Source of the DNA: Bacillota bacterium | Lineage (GTDB): Bacteria > Bacillota > Sulfobacillia > Sulfobacillales > Sulfobacillaceae | Length of the DNA stretch: 64,000 bases | Direction of reading: 5' to 3' | Assembly: GCA_026627065.1 (NCBI GenBank) | Contig: JAPNUO010000003.1 | Span: forward strand, 307,873-371,872 | In this document: positions 48,913 through 56,086 of the stretch, one piece after another | Position numbering within the stretch: the first letter of the stretch is position 1 | How the letters are laid out: each line of letters begins with the position of its first letter | Translations under genes and position numbers: made by a program | Notes under the pieces: generated by a model | Databases searched by the model: none | The model's input: only the letters and a program-made list of their open reading frames with translations | What the model was told of the DNA's origin: nothing

Positions 48913-49576
48913 TCGACGTGATGACGTACGGGTGAAGAGGCTTGGAGTCCTCGCCCGTGAGGGGGTTCACGGTCACCGGTCCATCGGCAATTTTTTCAAT
49001 GGTGCTCCAGCCTTTCACGACGCGTCCTACTTCCGTGTAAATCGGATCCTGATTGAGCTCTTCGCTTTCGGAACCAGTGCAAATGAAAAATTGGCTCCCG
49101 TTGGTGTTGGGATTGTTATCGCTGACGGCCATGGCCACGATGCCCGGCTGATAAGGAAAGGGGACCGGAAGTTCGCCCTTCCACGTGTACCCGGGGCCGC
49201 CGGTGCCGTTGTTCAAGGGGTCTCCCGTTTGGATGACAAAGGGTTTGAGGACCCGAAAGAACTGGTCTCCGTCATAGAAGTGTTGCGTCGCCAAAAAGAC
49301 AAAATTGTTGACGGCCACTGGATCCTGCTGGGCAAAAAGGTCAATGACAAACGTTCCGGCCGTGGTGTGGACCACCGCCTGGTATTGATCGTGCTCATTA
49401 ATGGTCATGGGCGGCGGCGAGCTCCAGCGGCGCGCGGTGGGTCGGGGCAACGTGGGACGGGGCTTGACTTTCGGCTTGCCGGCGGCTTGGCTGGTGAGGG
49501 TGCCGCAGCCGGCAGCAAGGATGGCGAGGGATGCCAAAGCCCAGAGATGTTTTTTCAGGACGGTTCCTCCTCCCAA
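48866..49576 (-). CDS. Cyclophilin-type peptidyl-prolyl isomerase lipoprotein
   Basis: A lipoprotein isomerase of about 230-236 residues, acting outside the membrane. The signal KKHLWALASLAILAAGCG carries the lipobox LAAGC, then a proline-rich linker (about 35 residues) and a cyclophilin domain: VIDLFAQQDPVAVNNFVFLA, YDGDQFFRVLKPFVIQTGDP, GTGGPGY, NTNGSQFFICTG. The outer TTG at 49576 has no ribosome binding site of its own; the GGAGGAGG site falls inside this frame, 7 nt before a CTG at 49558, so CTG may be the true start. Confidence 0.85.
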   Translation of the reverse strand: MGGGTVLKKHLWALASLAILAAGCGTLTSQAAGKPKVKPRPTLPRPTARRWSSPPPMTINEHDQYQAVVHTTAGTFVIDLFAQQDPVAVNNFVFLATQHFYDGDQFFRVLKPFVIQTGDPLNNGTGGPGYTWKGELPVPFPYQPGIVAMAVSDNNPNTNGSQFFICTGSESEELNQDPIYTEVGRVVKGWSTIEKIADGPVTVNPLTGEDSKPLHPYVITSITIQTHPEPAPSAAG

Positions 49577-49730
49577 CGGGCGTTTTGCACGGCTGTGCCC
49601 TATTGAATACCTACGCTATGGGCGGCATAATGTCAAGTCGCGGGCCGCCGCCGCACGGAGGTCTCTCGGCTTGCTGCTTGATTTCAAGGCCATGGGGCGG
49701 CAGAATAAGCACCAGGAAAGGGGAGACAGC

Positions 49731-50714
49731 ATGCGGGCAGTCGTGCTAGAACGCTATGGGGGGCCGGAAGTCTTGACGGTGCGCGAGATTCCGGTCCCGG
49801 TTCCGGGGCCCGAGGAGGTCCTGATTCGGGTGCATGCCACCGCCGTCAATCGCGCGGACTTGGCCCAGCGCGAAGGGCGGTATCCGCCGCCTGGAAAGAA
49901 GCCCCGGTATGAGGTGCCTGGCTTGGAGGCCAGCGGCGAAGTGGAGGCGGTGGGCGAGCGGGTGACGTTGTTTCAGCCGGGGGATCGGGTCATGGCGCTC
50001 CTGCCCCAGGGCGGCTATGCGGAATACGTTGCTGCTCACGAGCGGTTGACCATGCCCATCCCGCCGGGCATGGCATGGGAAGCGGCCGGGGCGGTGCCGG
50101 AAGTGTTTTTAACCGCGTTTGATGCGCTGTACAACCAGGGCCAAGCCCGTCCCGGGTCGTCTGTCTTGGTGCATGCCGGTGCGTCCGGTGTAGGGTCCGC
50201 CGCCATTCAGCTAGCGCACCACGGGCAGATGCGGGTGATTGCCACGGTAGGATCGCAAATGAAGCGCGAGGCCGCCCGCGCCTTTGGCGCCGACGTGGTG
50301 GTCAATTACCGGGAAGAGCCGTTTTTGCCCGTGGTCAAGCGCGTGACCGACCATCGCGGTGTCGATGTCATCTTGGACTTTGTCGGCCGGGATTACTTGG
50401 AGGCCAATGTGGACGCGCTAGCCGAGGACGGCACCTTGGTGGTGATTGGCACCTTGAGCGGCGGGGAGGGGCGCCTCAATTTGGGGACGGTGCTCGGGCG
50501 ACGGCTCAGGATTCAGGGTACTGCGTTGAGGTCGCGTCCCTTAGAGCGGAAAATGGCGTTGGTGCAGCAGTTTTTGCGCGAAGGATGGCCGCTTCTAGCT
50601 GACGGACGCGTGAAGCCGGTCATCGACCGGACCTATTCCCTGGATCAGGTGGCGGACGCCCACCGTTACCTCGCGTCCAACCAAAATATCGGAAAGGTTG
50701 TCGTCACGGTGTGA
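49731..50714 (+). CDS. NADPH:quinone oxidoreductase (zinc-independent MDR family)
   Basis: A 327-residue medium-chain reductase. ATG 49731 follows GAAAGGGGAG. The N-terminal GroES-like part reads MRAVVLERYGGPEVL, VNRADLAQREGRYPPPG and GGYAEYV; the Rossmann part has VLVHAGASGVGSAAIQLA. No zinc-binding cysteines are present. PIG3-like NADPH:quinone reductase is the closest match. The stop overlaps the convergent DHH gene by 11 bp. Confidence 0.85.
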   Translation: MRAVVLERYGGPEVLTVREIPVPVPGPEEVLIRVHATAVNRADLAQREGRYPPPGKKPRYEVPGLEASGEVEAVGERVTLFQPGDRVMALLPQGGYAEYVAAHERLTMPIPPGMAWEAAGAVPEVFLTAFDALYNQGQARPGSSVLVHAGASGVGSAAIQLAHHGQMRVIATVGSQMKREAARAFGADVVVNYREEPFLPVVKRVTDHRGVDVILDFVGRDYLEANVDALAEDGTLVVIGTLSGGEGRLNLGTVLGRRLRIQGTALRSRPLERKMALVQQFLREGWPLLADGRVKPVIDRTYSLDQVADAHRYLASNQNIGKVVVTV

Positions 50715-51579
50715 CGGCCGAGGCGCTTTCGGCAAGAAACGCGGCAATGCGTTCTAGAAGAACGCCAATGTCGGAGGCCTCGCCAGCGTGGAGCCGGCCT
50801 CCGGCGGCGCGCGCATGACCACCTCCGTGAAACAAGGCTTCCATCAGGCGGGCCACGTCGACGCGGCCGTCGCTCCGGCCGGACACCGTGAGGTCAGGCT
50901 TGACGAAAAAGACCAGGGCCGCGCCCTGGGCCAACAGCGAGTGCGCCACCAGATTGATGGGCCCTTCTTGATCCAAAGACACCCCGTAAATGGGAAAGGC
51001 GAGGTCACCTTGATATCGGGAGGCTCGGGCGGTGTAGGTGGCCACGAACAATGCATCCTGGCGCACCAGGTGGGCGAGCAGGTCCCCTTCTTCGGACGTG
51101 AATGGCGCGTAACCCCGACCAAAGCGCTGGCGGTACCATTCGTAGCCGAGGTGGCGAAAGAGGCGATTGAGGTCTTGGCCCAAGTCGTGGCCGGGGAGCC
51201 AGAGGTCATAGCGCTCGACCGCGTAGCACAGGCGATCCCAAGCGGGCGTGGGATACACCCATCCCTGTTGGACCGCAAAGTCATAAAAGAGGTGAGCGCC
51301 CGAGCGCGCCAAATCGATGGTGGTCCGCGCCTCGCCCGCCAGCGGCAGCGCGGACTGGTGATGGTCCAAAAGGCGCGCAATCCGCGATTGGGCCGTCCGC
51401 CACTCGGCGACGGGGAGAGAAACATCGGCTAAGTACACCGGTCCCTCGCCGACCTGGCTGAGTCCGGCGCCCACGCGGTCGGGTTCCACAAAGATGGGCG
51501 TGAGGCCGGCCGCTTCGGCGATGACGGCCGCAGTGGCGCCATCAAGGCACTGGTCATGGGTGATGAGCCAACCTGGCAT
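50704..51579 (-). CDS. DHH/DHHA1 phosphoesterase family protein
   Basis: A 291-residue predicted Mn2+-dependent phosphoesterase related to nanoRNases (NrnB-like). The DHH domain has THDQCLDGATAA (motif I, with Gln-Cys in place of the usual Asp) and LLDHHQS (the DHH motif). The DHHA1 part ends with GGGHARAAGGR, the substrate-binding glycine motif. A role in degrading short RNA or cyclic dinucleotide products is inferred. Confidence 0.8.
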   Translation of the reverse strand: MPGWLITHDQCLDGATAAVIAEAAGLTPIFVEPDRVGAGLSQVGEGPVYLADVSLPVAEWRTAQSRIARLLDHHQSALPLAGEARTTIDLARSGAHLFYDFAVQQGWVYPTPAWDRLCYAVERYDLWLPGHDLGQDLNRLFRHLGYEWYRQRFGRGYAPFTSEEGDLLAHLVRQDALFVATYTARASRYQGDLAFPIYGVSLDQEGPINLVAHSLLAQGAALVFFVKPDLTVSGRSDGRVDVARLMEALFHGGGHARAAGGRLHAGEASDIGVLLERIAAFLAESASAVTP

Positions 51580-51841
51580 GTGCTTCCCTCATTTCGAACC
51601 GCCCGGTTTTCAAGGGTATCCTAGCGCATTATGCCATGGGGCGGGCCTCTTTGCAAAAAGGCCGGCTGGGCATTGCACTAGAAATTGGCAAGTAGGAAAC
51701 CGTGACGAATATCGCCGGCAACAACAGGGAAGACGGTAATCGAGCAGCTGAAACAGAAACCGCCTTGACAGGGGACAAGCGATGATCCAAGGTGGATGCG
51801 TCAACCAGCGCGATCGCGGATGCAGGGAAAGGAGGGCTGAG

Positions 51842-52798
51842 ATGGCCTTAGGCATTTATGACACGGTGCTCGACACGGTAGGCGACACGCCACTCATCCG
51901 ACTCCACCGGGTGGGAGGTCCCGAACGGGCCCGGGTGCTGGTCAAACTGGAAAGCGTCAATCCGGGAGGTTCAATCAAGGACCGCATTGGACTTGCCTTA
52001 ATCCGCGCGGCCGAAGCCGACGGACGCCTTAAGCCGGGCGGCACGATTGTCGAAGCCACAGCCGGCAATACCGGCATAGCGTTGGCGCAGGCGGCTGCGG
52101 TGTTGGGTTACCGCAGCATTTTTGTCGTACCGGCCAAGATGAGCCAGGATAAGATACGGCTGCTCAAGGCCTACGGGGCTGCGGTGGAGGTGGTGCCGGA
52201 CGTTGGGCGCGACGATCCTCGCCATTACCATCGCGTCGCGCGGCAATTGGCCGAGAGCATTCCTGGCGCTGCCTACATGGGGCAATTTGAGGCGGCTGCC
52301 AATCCCGAGGCCCACTATGCGACGACAGGGCCGGAGATCTGGGCTGCGACCCGGGGCGACATCGCCATGGTGGTGGCCGGGGCTGGCACCGGGGGCACCA
52401 TTACCGGAATCGGTCGGTATCTGAAAGAGCAGAACCCGGCGGTGGAGGTGGTGGGTGCGGATCCCGAGGGGTCCATTTTTACCGGACCGCCGGTGCACCC
52501 GTTTCAGATTGAAGGCATGGGCGAGGATTACATTCCTGAGACCCTTGATCAGGCAGCGGTGGACCGCTGGGTGAAGGTCACCGACGCCGAGGCCTTTCGC
52601 ATGGCGCGGGCGCTGGCGCGAGAGGAAGGACTCATGGTGGGGGGATCGTCGGGCGCCATTGTCAAAGTGGCGTTGGACGAAGCGCGCCGGGTGACGCGGG
52701 AGGGCTACGTGGTGGCGATTTGCCCCGATACCGGGCGTAACTATCTCTCAAATATCTTTGCCGAGGAGGGCGATACCGAAGGACCGCGTTGGTCGTGA
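51842..52798 (+). CDS. Cystathionine beta-synthase-like/cysteine synthase
   Basis: PLP fold-type II enzyme, 318 residues, with Lys46 in NPGGSIKDRIG, the TAGNTGI loop and GAGTGGTITGIG phosphate-binding loop. ANPEAHYATTGPEIW and EGMGEDYIPETLD are closer to cystathionine beta-synthase-type enzymes than to classic CysK. ATG 51842 follows AAAGGAGG. No CBS regulatory domain is present. Located 66 bp upstream of the selenoprotein peroxiredoxin gene. The 262-bp leader (51580-51841) shows no riboswitch I can identify. Confidence 0.82.
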   Translation: MALGIYDTVLDTVGDTPLIRLHRVGGPERARVLVKLESVNPGGSIKDRIGLALIRAAEADGRLKPGGTIVEATAGNTGIALAQAAAVLGYRSIFVVPAKMSQDKIRLLKAYGAAVEVVPDVGRDDPRHYHRVARQLAESIPGAAYMGQFEAAANPEAHYATTGPEIWAATRGDIAMVVAGAGTGGTITGIGRYLKEQNPAVEVVGADPEGSIFTGPPVHPFQIEGMGEDYIPETLDQAAVDRWVKVTDAEAFRMARALAREEGLMVGGSSGAIVKVALDEARRVTREGYVVAICPDTGRNYLSNIFAEEGDTEGPRWS

Positions 52799-52864
52799 TA
52801 TGATGAGAGGGAAAAGCTGTCACAAATTTTGGCAAGGACTCATTGAACGAAGGAGAGATCATGC

Positions 52865-53323
52865 ATGACCGTAGGGGAAGTGGCCCCCACCATTCGGCTG
52901 GCGGATACCAGCGGGGGCGAGTTTTTATCCACCGCCCGGGTGGAGCAGGGGCCGTTGGTGGTGGCCTTTTATCCTTTAGCTTTCACCAGTGGGTGAACTC
53001 AGGAACTAGTCCTCTGGAAGGCGGACTACGAACGCATTCGGGAAAACGGCGCCTCGTTAGTGGCCGTATCCTGCGACCAGATCTTTTCCCTGAAGATTTT
53101 TAAGCTGTCGCTGGGCGGCCTGCCGTTTGAGCTGGCCTCCGACTGGATGCGCACCACCACGGCGGCGTACGGGGTGCTGGACGAAGCCCACGGGATTGCC
53201 CGTCGGTCGGTGTTTGTGATCGATCGGACGCATCGCCTGGCTTACCAGAACACGGCCTTTGAAGCGGGCAACCGCGCGCACTACGAAGCGGTGTTCCAGG
53301 CCTTGGAGGGTCTTAGAGGGTGA
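52865..53323 (+). CDS. Selenocysteine-containing AhpE-like peroxiredoxin (in-frame TGA at 52994-52996)
   Basis: A 152-residue peroxiredoxin if TGA 52994-52996 is read as selenocysteine (residue 44). ATG 52865 lies 9 nt after AAGGAG. The order is GEVAPTIRLADTSG, VVAFYPLAFTSG-U-TQEL, then VSCDQIFSLKIFK, LASDWMRTTTAAYGVLDEAHGIARR and SVFVIDRTHRLAY. Mycobacterial AhpE has FFPLAFTGIC at the same place, so U44 replaces the peroxidatic cysteine exactly. The frame is open on both sides of the single TGA, and a SECIS-like hairpin follows it. It should reduce peroxides in the cytosol. A conventional call would give two fragments (stop at 52996; a restart GTG at 53060). Confidence 0.85.
53007..53028 (+). 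promoter_or_regulatory. Candidate bacterial SECIS hairpin of the peroxiredoxin gene
   Basis: Ten bases after TGA 52994-52996, TAGTCC pairs with GGACTA; above a T-C mismatch a C-G pair closes the loop TGGAAG. The apical loop starts 18 nt after the TGA and has G among its first two bases. This matches known bacterial SECIS rules, in which E. coli fdhF also has 18 nt. The hairpin lies within the coding sequence. Confidence 0.65.
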
Positions 53324-53327
53324 TGGT

Positions 53328-53672
53328 ATGCTGCAATGGTTCAAGGAGCGGATAACGAGGAGCCCGAAAGCCGCGCCCGAACCGCTGGACGTGGACGGCC
53401 AAACGCTTTTGCGCTCGGGCGAGCGGTATTTTGTAGTTGATTTGCGTGAGCTTTCGCTGTATCGCAAGGGCCACATTCGAGGCTCGCATCTCATTCCCTA
53501 TCTTGAACTCCAAAAGCGGCTTCATGAACTGCCGGACAAGCAGCCCATCTTGACGGTAGATGCCAATGAGCGCCGCGGGCGGCAGGCGGCAAAGCTTTTA
53601 AGGAGCTATGGGTATCGGGCCGTGAACCTGAAAGGCGGCATTCAAGGTTGGCCCGAAAAACTGGTGAAATAA
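53328..53672 (+). CDS. Rhodanese-like protein without catalytic cysteine
   Basis: A 114-residue rhodanese-fold protein. ATG 53328 follows AGAGGGTG and starts 4 bp after the peroxiredoxin stop. Fold markers are FVVDLRELSLYRKGHIRGSH, then LTVDANERRGRQAAKLLRSYGY, then LKGGIQGW. In active rhodaneses the loop is CxxGxR; here it is ERRGRQ with a GAG codon, so no sulfur transfer is expected and it is not another TGA site. It may bind or regulate a partner in the redox module. Confidence 0.8.
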   Translation: MLQWFKERITRSPKAAPEPLDVDGQTLLRSGERYFVVDLRELSLYRKGHIRGSHLIPYLELQKRLHELPDKQPILTVDANERRGRQAAKLLRSYGYRAVNLKGGIQGWPEKLVK

Positions 53673-53684
53673 CACTATAGGTCA

Positions 53685-53715
53685 GCCCAGACGCCTCAGG
53701 CGCTGGGCTTTCTTT
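53685..53715 (+). terminator. Terminator between convergent selenoprotein genes
   Basis: Stem GCCCAG-A-CGCC / GGCG-CTGGGC with one bulged A and a TCA loop, followed by TTTCTTTC. It ends the peroxiredoxin-rhodanese unit. Confidence 0.75.
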
Positions 53716-53775
53716 CATTTGCTGGTCCGAAGCCGCCAACCGCCGGCAGACAACCCGACAACTCCGGGCGCAAGG

Positions 53776-54396
53776 TCATGACGGTGAAGCGGTGAAGGAG
53801 GCATGCCACAAAAAGGCGGCCAGCGTCGCGGCCGGCACGTTTCCGCTAAGCTGGGTGCCGTGAGCGACCACCGTGGGGGTGCGGCGGATGTGGCGACGGC
53901 GGGCGTCGTCGCCAAACTCGTCTATTTGAATGATTCGCCCGCGGAGGGCGCCATTGAGCGCGGCGGCGTCGAGGAGCAGATGCACCATCTGCGGGCAAAA
54001 GCCTCAGGTGGGGGCGACGTAAAGATCTACGGCGAGCGGGCCGGCGATTTGCCGGATCGCCTCTTCGCTGGCCGGGGAAAACGGCGTCGGTTGGGACGGG
54101 CCAAATGCCAGCCGCTCGAGGGCGTAAATCAGGCCCTCCAGTTCGTAACCGGAAGGCGTGCCCCAAAAGGCGACGGGCCCCGCCTGGCCGTCCTTCAGCG
54201 GATGGAGGATGATTCCGGGGCTTTCGGGGTCGACCTCCCAGTGGCACGCTAGGCGATCCGTCGGCGAACGCAGCGGGTCGAGGAGCTCCTTGGTGGCCAC
54301 GGCGGCGGCGTGGCTCAGCGATGGCGTCGTCACCGCCAATGCGAGGCCAGCCGGGAGCGCGGCCCAACGGCGGCGCAAGCTCGCCCAGCTCTCCAC
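53776..54396 (-). CDS. Selenocysteine-containing protein disulfide oxidoreductase, AhpF N-terminal-domain-like (in-frame TGA at 54004-54006)
   Basis: A 206-residue protein if TGA 54006-54004 is decoded as selenocysteine (residue 131). GTG 54396 is 2 nt after the upstream regulator's stop, with AAGGG as ribosome binding site. It has the layout of AhpF's N-terminal domain and PDO proteins, two fused thioredoxin folds: GPVAFWGTPSGYELEGLIYAL ends the first (AhpF has FAGIPMGHEF), then SEEAIRQIAGPLAVDLYVAPT-U-GFCPQMVHLL, then IIQIDEFGDDARRRHIRRTPTVVAHG with the cis-Pro TPTV. U131 takes the first cysteine of CxxC; Cys134 is kept. It should reduce disulfides or the neighbouring peroxiredoxin. A conventional call would truncate it before the active site. 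Confidence 0.85.
53976..53992 (-). promoter_or_regulatory. Candidate bacterial SECIS hairpin of the PDO-like gene
   Basis: On the minus strand, 11 nt after the TGA, GCAGATG pairs perfectly with CATCTGC around a GTG loop, 17 nt in all. E. coli fdhF also has an 11-nt gap and a 17-nt minimal hairpin with a G-starting loop. The loop begins 18 nt after the TGA, as in the peroxiredoxin gene. Confidence 0.72.
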
Positions 54397-54398
54397 AG

Positions 54399-55232
54399 TC
54401 AGGCACCCTTGGGCCGGCAGGCGTCCTGCCGGCACCAGCGCATGGCTTCGTCGTTTACCGGGTCGTAAATCACGGCAAAGAGGTCCGGACGTTGGGCCAC
54501 CGATGCCACATGGGTTTGGAACACCAAGAGCCCCCCTTCGGGATGGCGCACGGTCACCGTTTCCGACATGGGCTGAGCCAGCGGCTCGGTGGGAATGTGG
54601 TAGCGGTTTTGCAGGTCCGTCCAAAGCACCCCGACCGCGGCCTCCAGGTCCTCGCGGAGGCGCTGGTTCCAGGGCTCCGAGTAATACGGAAACCAGTCCC
54701 AAAACAGGCGGTTCAACACCCGCGGCCGGGAATCCCGGGGATAGACGTGGTAGAGCATGCCGTCGGGATGAAAATAATGCCACAGCCAATTTCGGCGCAC
54801 GCCCGTCAAACTCTCTAGCGAAACGCGGTGAAGCGCTTCCAGCGAGGGATTGGCCTTTCGCATATACCGGCCGAAATCGACAATCATGGCGGGGTAAGGC
54901 GCCACATGGTCAAAAAGGGCAGGCCAATCAGGCGGCAAGGGCAAGAGAGGCACCACATGGGGTCGGTAGCCAAAAGCGTGAAGCCACTGGTTTAATTCGC
55001 CCGTGGCCAGGGGTTCTTCCAAGATTTCCGCAATGCGGATCAGAAGCTCGCGGTCAATCAGCGAGACGTCCCCCAGTTCAAGGCGCGACAATTGTTTTTG
55101 CGAAAGGGGAATGCGGCCTGCCAGCTCTACCTGGGACCAGCCCCGAGCTTCCCTGAAGGTGCGAATCCGGGACCCGAGAACCTGCCGATATGACAGCGCA
55201 ATCACCTCACCCCAAAATCTCGCCCCTTCCAT
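54399..55232 (-). CDS. XRE-family transcriptional regulator with MmyB-like ligand domain
   Basis: A 277-residue DNA-binding protein. A helix-turn-helix lies at about residues 18-70 (LGSRIRTFREARGWSQVELAGRIPLSQKQLSRLELGD-type sequence). The C-terminal 190 residues have the aromatic-rich pattern of MmyB/MltR-type ligand-binding domains (NWLWHYFHPDG, WNQRLREDLEAAVG, VTVRHPEGGLLVFQTHVA). It is directly upstream of the PDO-like selenoprotein gene and probably controls the locus. ATG 55232 is the outer start; GTG 55205 after GGGGTGAG is equally possible. Confidence 0.8.
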   Translation of the reverse strand: MEGARFWGEVIALSYRQVLGSRIRTFREARGWSQVELAGRIPLSQKQLSRLELGDVSLIDRELLIRIAEILEEPLATGELNQWLHAFGYRPHVVPLLPLPPDWPALFDHVAPYPAMIVDFGRYMRKANPSLEALHRVSLESLTGVRRNWLWHYFHPDGMLYHVYPRDSRPRVLNRLFWDWFPYYSEPWNQRLREDLEAAVGVLWTDLQNRYHIPTEPLAQPMSETVTVRHPEGGLLVFQTHVASVAQRPDLFAVIYDPVNDEAMRWCRQDACRPKGA

Positions 55233-55290
55233 GCTAACAAGCCGGCGGTGATTTTTCCAGTGTGCGCGCGGATGGTATCGCCGCGTGACA

Positions 55291-55368
55291 GGCGGCGGCC
55301 CTGTTGGCCGCCGCCATCACCAAGGAGTGGGAGGTGACAGTAAATCCTATGCAGGATTACCAAATACT
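55291..55368. other. Structured intergenic region with two hairpins
   Basis: A perfect 10-bp GC stem (GGCGGCGGCC / GGCCGCCGCC, loop CTGTT) spans 55291-55315. About 20 bases later a compound hairpin starts: outer arms GTGACAGTA / TACTGCCAC (one mismatch) around an inner AATCCT-ATGC-AGGATT stem. It lies between the divergent regulator gene and a membrane protein gene. No T-tract follows, so a simple terminator is unlikely; a leader RNA or regulatory site is possible. I cannot match it to a known riboswitch class. Confidence 0.4.
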
Positions 55369-55446
55369 GCCACTCTAAAATTGGACGCTCCCAGACATAG
55401 GAACGTTGGCGCCGGGTGACCTTGGAGGGGGAGGGATCTCGCGGTG

Positions 55447-56037
55447 ATGGTGTTATGGGCGATGAGCCTATGGGCTGCCATGAGTGTCGTCACGGCCAGT
55501 CACGGTTTTCTGGCAACCTGGACGCGCTACGGCTTGAAACCTGGGCGGCTTGTCGCCGTGATGGCGGGAGTATGGGTTGTCGGTTGGACCGTTCTGAGCT
55601 GGCGGGGCGTGATTCGCGTGGATCCAGGACTGCCCTTGCTTTTCGCCCTGGGATGCTTCGAATTGGTTCGGCGGCGCGGTGGCCGGCCCGGGGTGTGGGC
55701 GGCCACCCTCGGGCTCTCAGCGGCGTGGGTGCGCGCATTGGTGCCGTTTTCCATTCATCAAGCATCGCTGTTGCCGGTCGCGGCCATCGAGAGCGTGGGC
55801 GTTGGCGTGGCGGGCGGCGTGGCTCTGGGCGATCCTCTGATGTCCGGGCTGGTGGGCTTGATAGCGTCGGGGATTGCGTCCGCCGTGGCCGGAATGAAAC
55901 ACGGCCCACCGTACGAGTGGGGGAGACATGATTTGGCTGCCGCGATGATGGCCGCACTTTCGGGCTGGCTCGCCGGGTGGCTGGTGGAGGGGATACGTCG
56001 CCAGAACCAGCGGCGCCGGCTTGACCCAGGCTCATAG
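55447..56037 (+). CDS. Membrane protein of unknown function
   Basis: A 196-residue hydrophobic protein with about six membrane segments and a charged, basic C-terminal tail (RRQNQRRRLDPGS). ATG 55447 (or GTG 55444) follows a GGAGGGGGAGGG stretch. In many spore formers a membrane protein gene precedes der, but this sequence lacks the YIEGIA motif, so I leave it unnamed. It ends 49 bp before der. Confidence 0.6.
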   Translation: MVLWAMSLWAAMSVVTASHGFLATWTRYGLKPGRLVAVMAGVWVVGWTVLSWRGVIRVDPGLPLLFALGCFELVRRRGGRPGVWAATLGLSAAWVRALVPFSIHQASLLPVAAIESVGVGVAGGVALGDPLMSGLVGLIASGIASAVAGMKHGPPYEWGRHDLAAAMMAALSGWLAGWLVEGIRRQNQRRRLDPGS

Positions 56038-56086
56038 GACCGGCATAATGGCGCAATAGGGAGTCAGCGACAAGGGCGGTGAGACG

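Noticed and set aside
51600..51841. T-box or SAM riboswitch in the leader of the cysteine synthase-like gene
   Set aside because: AAGGTGGATGCG near 51789 recalls the T-box motif, but the ACCGCG part and a terminator are missing.
52865..53323. Peroxiredoxin as a frameshifted or nonsense pseudogene
   Set aside because: The frame is the same on both sides of the TGA, no other stop is present, the TGA sits exactly at the catalytic Cys, and a SECIS-like hairpin follows. The neighbouring gene shows the same arrangement.
53772..53780. TGA at the end of the PDO-like gene as another Sec codon
   Set aside because: It is at the natural C-terminus, after the last helix, with no active-site motif around it.
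55261..55400. Selenocysteine tRNA gene near the selenoproteins
   Set aside because: The hairpins do not form a tRNA with a long variable arm, T-arm or TCA anticodon.
55447..56037. YIEGIA protein or PlsY next to der
   Set aside because: Neither the YIEGIA motif nor PlsY glycine-rich motifs are present.
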